DNA from: Methylobacteriaceae bacterium
GTDB taxonomy: Bacteria; Pseudomonadota; Alphaproteobacteria; Rhizobiales; Beijerinckiaceae
Assembly (NCBI GenBank): GCA_020638195.1
Contig: JACKJC010000001.1
Location: 62,001 to 126,000, forward strand
Length of the DNA: 64,000 bases
Direction of reading: 5' to 3'
A program made the translations under genes and the position numbers. The number at the start of each line of letters is the position of its first letter. The first letter of the stretch is position 1. Of the stretch, positions 61,178 to 64,000 are shown one piece after another. The notes below the pieces were generated by a model. It searched no databases. It saw nothing but the letters and a program-made list of their open reading frames with translations, and was not told the origin of the DNA.

Positions 61178-62284
61178 ATGCCCTCGATCGGTTTCACGCT
61201 GCCGCACTGGATGTTCTGGACGGCGCTGATTGTCTTCCCGCTCGTCGCTATTACCATGGCGCGCCGCACGAAGGACGATCCGGATTCGGCGAAGGCGAAC
61301 AGGTTCCTCGCCTATCTCTTCTGGCTGTTCGGCGGCTTCATCGGCATGCACCGGATCTACCTGAAGAATTATCTCGCTCTGCTCTACATGCCGCTGTTCC
61401 TCGCCATCATCTGGGGCGGCTTCAACTATCGCGACGCGCGCGAGGATTTCTCGAAGGCGCGACAGAATGTCGAAAGCCTCGTGCGCCTGCAGGACCGCGC
61501 GAAAGCTTCGCTCGCGCGCGGCCAGGCGTCCGCGCAGAAACGCATCGACGATGTCGAGAAGAAGCTTGCGCCCGCCCGCGCCGAGGAAGCGGCCGCGCAA
61601 GGCGAGATCGATCGCGCCAATCTCACCATGCGCATCGCCGCCGGCCTGACGCTGGTCCTGTTGCTGATCGACGCAGCGCTGATACCCGGGCTTGTTCGTC
61701 GTGCGCGAGAAGCCGAACCGCCGCCGGTCGTATCCGAAGTCGAACCGCATTTCGTCGACGATGCGCCAATCAATGTTCCCGGCCCCCTCGGCGTCTTCGC
61801 GCGCGCCGTCGACAGCATGATCGCCGGCCTCGGCGAACTCGTCGCCTACTGGTCGGTGCTCGCGGTCTTCGCCTACTTCTTCGAGGTCGTCGCGCGCTAC
61901 GTCTTCAATTCGCCGACCAACTGGGTGCACGAGAGCGCGTTCCTGATGTTCGGCATGCAATACATGATCGCGGGCGCCTACGCCTATCGCGGCGAGAGCC
62001 ACGTGCGCGTCGATCTCGTCTACAGCCATTTGTCCGAGCGCGGCAAGGCGATGTGCGATGTCGCCGGCTCCGTGCTCTTCTTCATCTTCGTCGGCACGCT
62101 AATGGTCACCGGCTGGACCTTCGCCTGGCAGGCCGTGCAGGCGCACGAAGTCTCCTTCACTGAATGGGGCATCCAGTACTGGCCGGTGAAACTGTCGATA
62201 CCGATCGGCGCCTTGCTGCTCGCGCTCGTCGGACTTGCGCGTCTGATCAAGGACATCCACGTGCTCGCGACGACAAAGGGCTGA
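61178..62284 (+). CDS. dctQ: TRAP small permease DctQ with N-terminal TM2-like and coiled-coil extension
   Basis: A 368-residue protein, about twice the usual DctQ size. An N-terminal TM2-like domain (about 42-82, 'LFGGFIGMHRIYLKNYLALL') is followed by a coiled coil (about 88-148), a membrane helix (about 153-170), a linker, and then a normal DctQ domain (about 205-365, 'VVARYVFNSPTNWVHESAF', 'AYRGESHVRVDLVY'). ATG 61178 has AAGGGA 7 nt upstream. The extension is unusual and its role unknown. Confidence 0.88.
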   Translation: MPSIGFTLPHWMFWTALIVFPLVAITMARRTKDDPDSAKANRFLAYLFWLFGGFIGMHRIYLKNYLALLYMPLFLAIIWGGFNYRDAREDFSKARQNVESLVRLQDRAKASLARGQASAQKRIDDVEKKLAPARAEEAAAQGEIDRANLTMRIAAGLTLVLLLIDAALIPGLVRRAREAEPPPVVSEVEPHFVDDAPINVPGPLGVFARAVDSMIAGLGELVAYWSVLAVFAYFFEVVARYVFNSPTNWVHESAFLMFGMQYMIAGAYAYRGESHVRVDLVYSHLSERGKAMCDVAGSVLFFIFVGTLMVTGWTFAWQAVQAHEVSFTEWGIQYWPVKLSIPIGALLLALVGLARLIKDIHVLATTKG

Positions 62285-62287
62285 ATC

Positions 62288-63655
62288 ATGGGTCTCGACG
62301 TTCCGATTCAGGTCCTCGGCCTCCTCATGTTCGGCAGTCTGGGCATTGCGCTCGCTATCGGCGTGCCGATGGCATTCGCGCTCGGCGCGCTCGGCTGCAT
62401 CTTCCTCTACGTGTTCGGCAGCGCCGCCATGCTGAACATGCTGCCGAGCCGCGTCTTCCCCTTCATGACGGACTACCAATTGTCCGCCATTCCCTTGTTC
62501 ATCTTCATGGCGGCTATCCTCGAGAAAGCCGGTCTGATCGAGGAATTGTTCGACGCCGTCTACAAATGGCTGGGTTCGCTGCGCGGCGGCCTCGCGTCTG
62601 CGACCGTCATCGTCTGCGCAATCCTTGCGGCCATCGTCGGCGTCGTTGGGGCGACGGAAGTCACGATGGGCATGATCGCCCTGCCCGCGATGCTGCGGCG
62701 CGGTTACGATCAGAAGATCGCCTGCGGATCGCTGCTCGCCGGCGGCACGCTCGGCATTCTCATACCGCCGTCGGTGATGGCGATTGTCTATTCCGTCGTC
62801 GCCCAGCAATCCCTCGGCGAACTCCTGGCCGGCTCGGTCTTTCCCGGCTTGCTGCTGGTCAGCCTCTACATTGCCTACATAACCATCCGCTGCACCATAA
62901 ACCCGAGCCTCGGACCGGCCATACCGCCGGCGGAACGCGTCGACTGGCGCGAGAAGCTTCGTCTGCTGCGCAATGTCGTGGCGCCGATCATCCTCATCTT
63001 CGTCGCGCTCGGCGTGATCTTCTTCGGCATTGCGACGCCGGTGGAGGCGGCCGGCATCGGCACGTTCGGCGCGCTCGTCGTCTGCGCCATGCACCGTCGC
63101 CTCACCTGGACGACCGTTCGCGAGGCCTCGCTCGCCACGCTGCGCGCGACCGCCATGGTCATGTGGATCTTCTTTGGCGCGACGCTGTTCGTCGGCTTCT
63201 TCATCCTGAAGGGCGGACAGACCTATGTCGCCGAGCAGATTCTCGGCGCAGGTCTGCCGGCCTACGGCATTCTCGCGCTGATGATGGTCATCCTGTTCAT
63301 CCTCGGCATGTTCATCGACTGGGTCGGCATCCTTCTCCTGACGGTGCCGATCTTCGTGCCGATTCTGAAGGCGGCGCAGTTCTCGGGCGTGTTCGGCCTG
63401 CCGGGCGTTGCGTCGGAAGACGTGCCTCTGTGGTACGGCGTCATCTTCATCGTCAACATGCAGATGGCCTTCCTGTCGCCGCCCTTCGGCTATTCGCTCT
63501 TCTATCTCAAGAGCGTCGCGCCGAAGGAAGTGTCGATGGCCACGATCATTCGCGGCGCCTTGCCCTTCCTCGGCTTGCAGGCGCTGGCGGTGGCCCTCTG
63601 CATCGTCTTCCCGGGCATCGTCACCTACCTGCCGAAATTGTTCTACGCGCACTGA
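62288..63655 (+). CDS. dctM: TRAP transporter large permease DctM
   Basis: A 455-residue twelve-helix permease. Signature stretches are 'GVPMAFALGALGCIFLYVFG', 'SAIPLFIFMAAILEKAG', 'AGGTLGILIPPSVMAIVYS' and 'FIVNMQMAFLSPPFGYSLFY'. It begins 3 nt after dctQ and completes the dctPQM operon. Na+-coupled uptake is expected from the family. Confidence 0.95.
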   Translation: MGLDVPIQVLGLLMFGSLGIALAIGVPMAFALGALGCIFLYVFGSAAMLNMLPSRVFPFMTDYQLSAIPLFIFMAAILEKAGLIEELFDAVYKWLGSLRGGLASATVIVCAILAAIVGVVGATEVTMGMIALPAMLRRGYDQKIACGSLLAGGTLGILIPPSVMAIVYSVVAQQSLGELLAGSVFPGLLLVSLYIAYITIRCTINPSLGPAIPPAERVDWREKLRLLRNVVAPIILIFVALGVIFFGIATPVEAAGIGTFGALVVCAMHRRLTWTTVREASLATLRATAMVMWIFFGATLFVGFFILKGGQTYVAEQILGAGLPAYGILALMMVILFILGMFIDWVGILLLTVPIFVPILKAAQFSGVFGLPGVASEDVPLWYGVIFIVNMQMAFLSPPFGYSLFYLKSVAPKEVSMATIIRGALPFLGLQALAVALCIVFPGIVTYLPKLFYAH

Positions 63656-63810
63656 CCGACAGACAGTCGGCGGCCACATTTAATCCCGCAACGCACGCGC
63701 CGCGCGCCTCACATGGCGGCCACGTGGCATGCGCAATTCTCAACATCCCCTCCGCGTCCGTACGATCGAGGCGCAGCAAGAGAAGCGCGCGAGCGCGCAC
63801 GGAGGATGGG

Positions 63811-64000
63811 ATGAAACTTCACAAGGGCGTTCTCGCGCTCGCGGCGCTGCTCGCCGCTGGCGCGCAATCCGCATATGCCCAGGGCCAGGGCGTGACGGCG
63901 ACCGAAATCAAGATCGGCCAGACCACCGCCTATTCGGGTCCGGCCTCGGCCTATTCGACGATCGCAAAGGCGGAAGCCGCCTATTTCGCGATGATCAACA
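63811..64000 (+). CDS. LivJ-type ABC substrate-binding protein, 3' end beyond window
   Basis: Start ATG 63811 with GGAGG at 63801-63805. Visible are 63 codons: a signal peptide ('LALAALLAAGAQSAYA', about residues 8-23) and 'GVTATEIKIGQTTAYSGPAS', the start of the branched-chain amino-acid-type periplasmic binding fold. The rest is beyond base 64000. Confidence 0.9.
   Translation, partial: MKLHKGVLALAALLAAGAQSAYAQGQGVTATEIKIGQTTAYSGPASAYSTIAKAEAAYFAMIN

Overview
The window is high-GC DNA packed with genes in short operons and looks like a chromosomal segment of an alphaproteobacterium of the order Hyphomicrobiales (Rhizobiales). Supporting signs are homospermidine synthase, an RpoH-type sigma factor, a MbfA-type iron exporter with an Irr-type (ICE) palindrome upstream, an alphaproteobacterial indolepyruvate ferredoxin oxidoreductase fusion, and two long palindromic intergenic repeats of the kind common in this order. 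The family cannot be fixed from the sequence alone. No phage, integrase, transposase or CRISPR array was seen.

Layout. 1-4.3 kb: homospermidine synthase (5' cut by the window edge), Dps, CorA, an SDR oxidoreductase and a small membrane protein. 4.3-10.5 kb: ferredoxin-NADP reductase; a cobalt-type nitrile hydratase operon (alpha with a His/Asp-rich N-terminus, beta, activator-like protein); two small secreted proteins; a NicO-type Ni/Co exporter with its DUF1007 partner. 10.7-16 kb: the large IorAB fusion and a gamma-glutamyltransferase-family enzyme. 16-19.2 kb: a three-gene ATP-grasp / alpha-E / transglutaminase operon. 19.7-25 kb: housekeeping genes purA, a membrane-anchored Ala/Pro-rich protein, rpoH and an RluA-family pseudouridine synthase. 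25-32.9 kb: an EamA permease of lower GC than its surroundings, a Baeyer-Villiger-type monooxygenase, a BaiN-like flavoprotein, an M29 aminopeptidase and an orphan TAXI-type binding protein. 33-36.4 kb: suhB, a MotA/TolQ-like plus OmpA-like pair and a GNAT protein. 36.5-42.7 kb: an OYE reductase, a benzoylformate decarboxylase-like ThDP enzyme, a TauD-family dioxygenase, an MsbA-like ABC exporter and rpmJ. 42.8-52.5 kb: TPR protein, hydrolase, GNAT, an FTR1 iron permease with a cupredoxin, MFS, Nudix, MbfA, a metallophosphoesterase and hypotheticals. 52.5-57.6 kb: a Tim44-like protein, a 27-residue small protein, a TetR regulator and five secreted or membrane hypotheticals. 57.8-64 kb: mnmA, a PmtA-like methyltransferase, tRNA-Glu(CTC), a complete TRAP transporter with an unusual DctQ, and the start of a LivJ-type binding protein gene.

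Themes. (i) Metal handling: Dps, FTR1/cupredoxin and Irr-box MbfA for iron; the Co-type nitrile hydratase lies about 2 kb from a Ni/Co exporter. (ii) Oxo-acid chemistry: IorAB, the ThDP decarboxylase, the OYE reductase and the TRAP system; their linkage is inference. (iii) Candidate regulatory signals not explained by the genes: one palindrome (CCTTTCGCA-NN-TGCGAA) upstream of both fpr and the TetR gene, tandem terminator-like hairpins upstream of purA, nested inverted repeats upstream of iorAB, and a 12-bp hairpin inside the TRAP operon. The most novel-looking items are the TM2/coiled-coil/DctQ fusion, the membrane-anchored orphan TAXI protein with a coupled downstream gene, the shared palindrome, and the 27-residue ORF.
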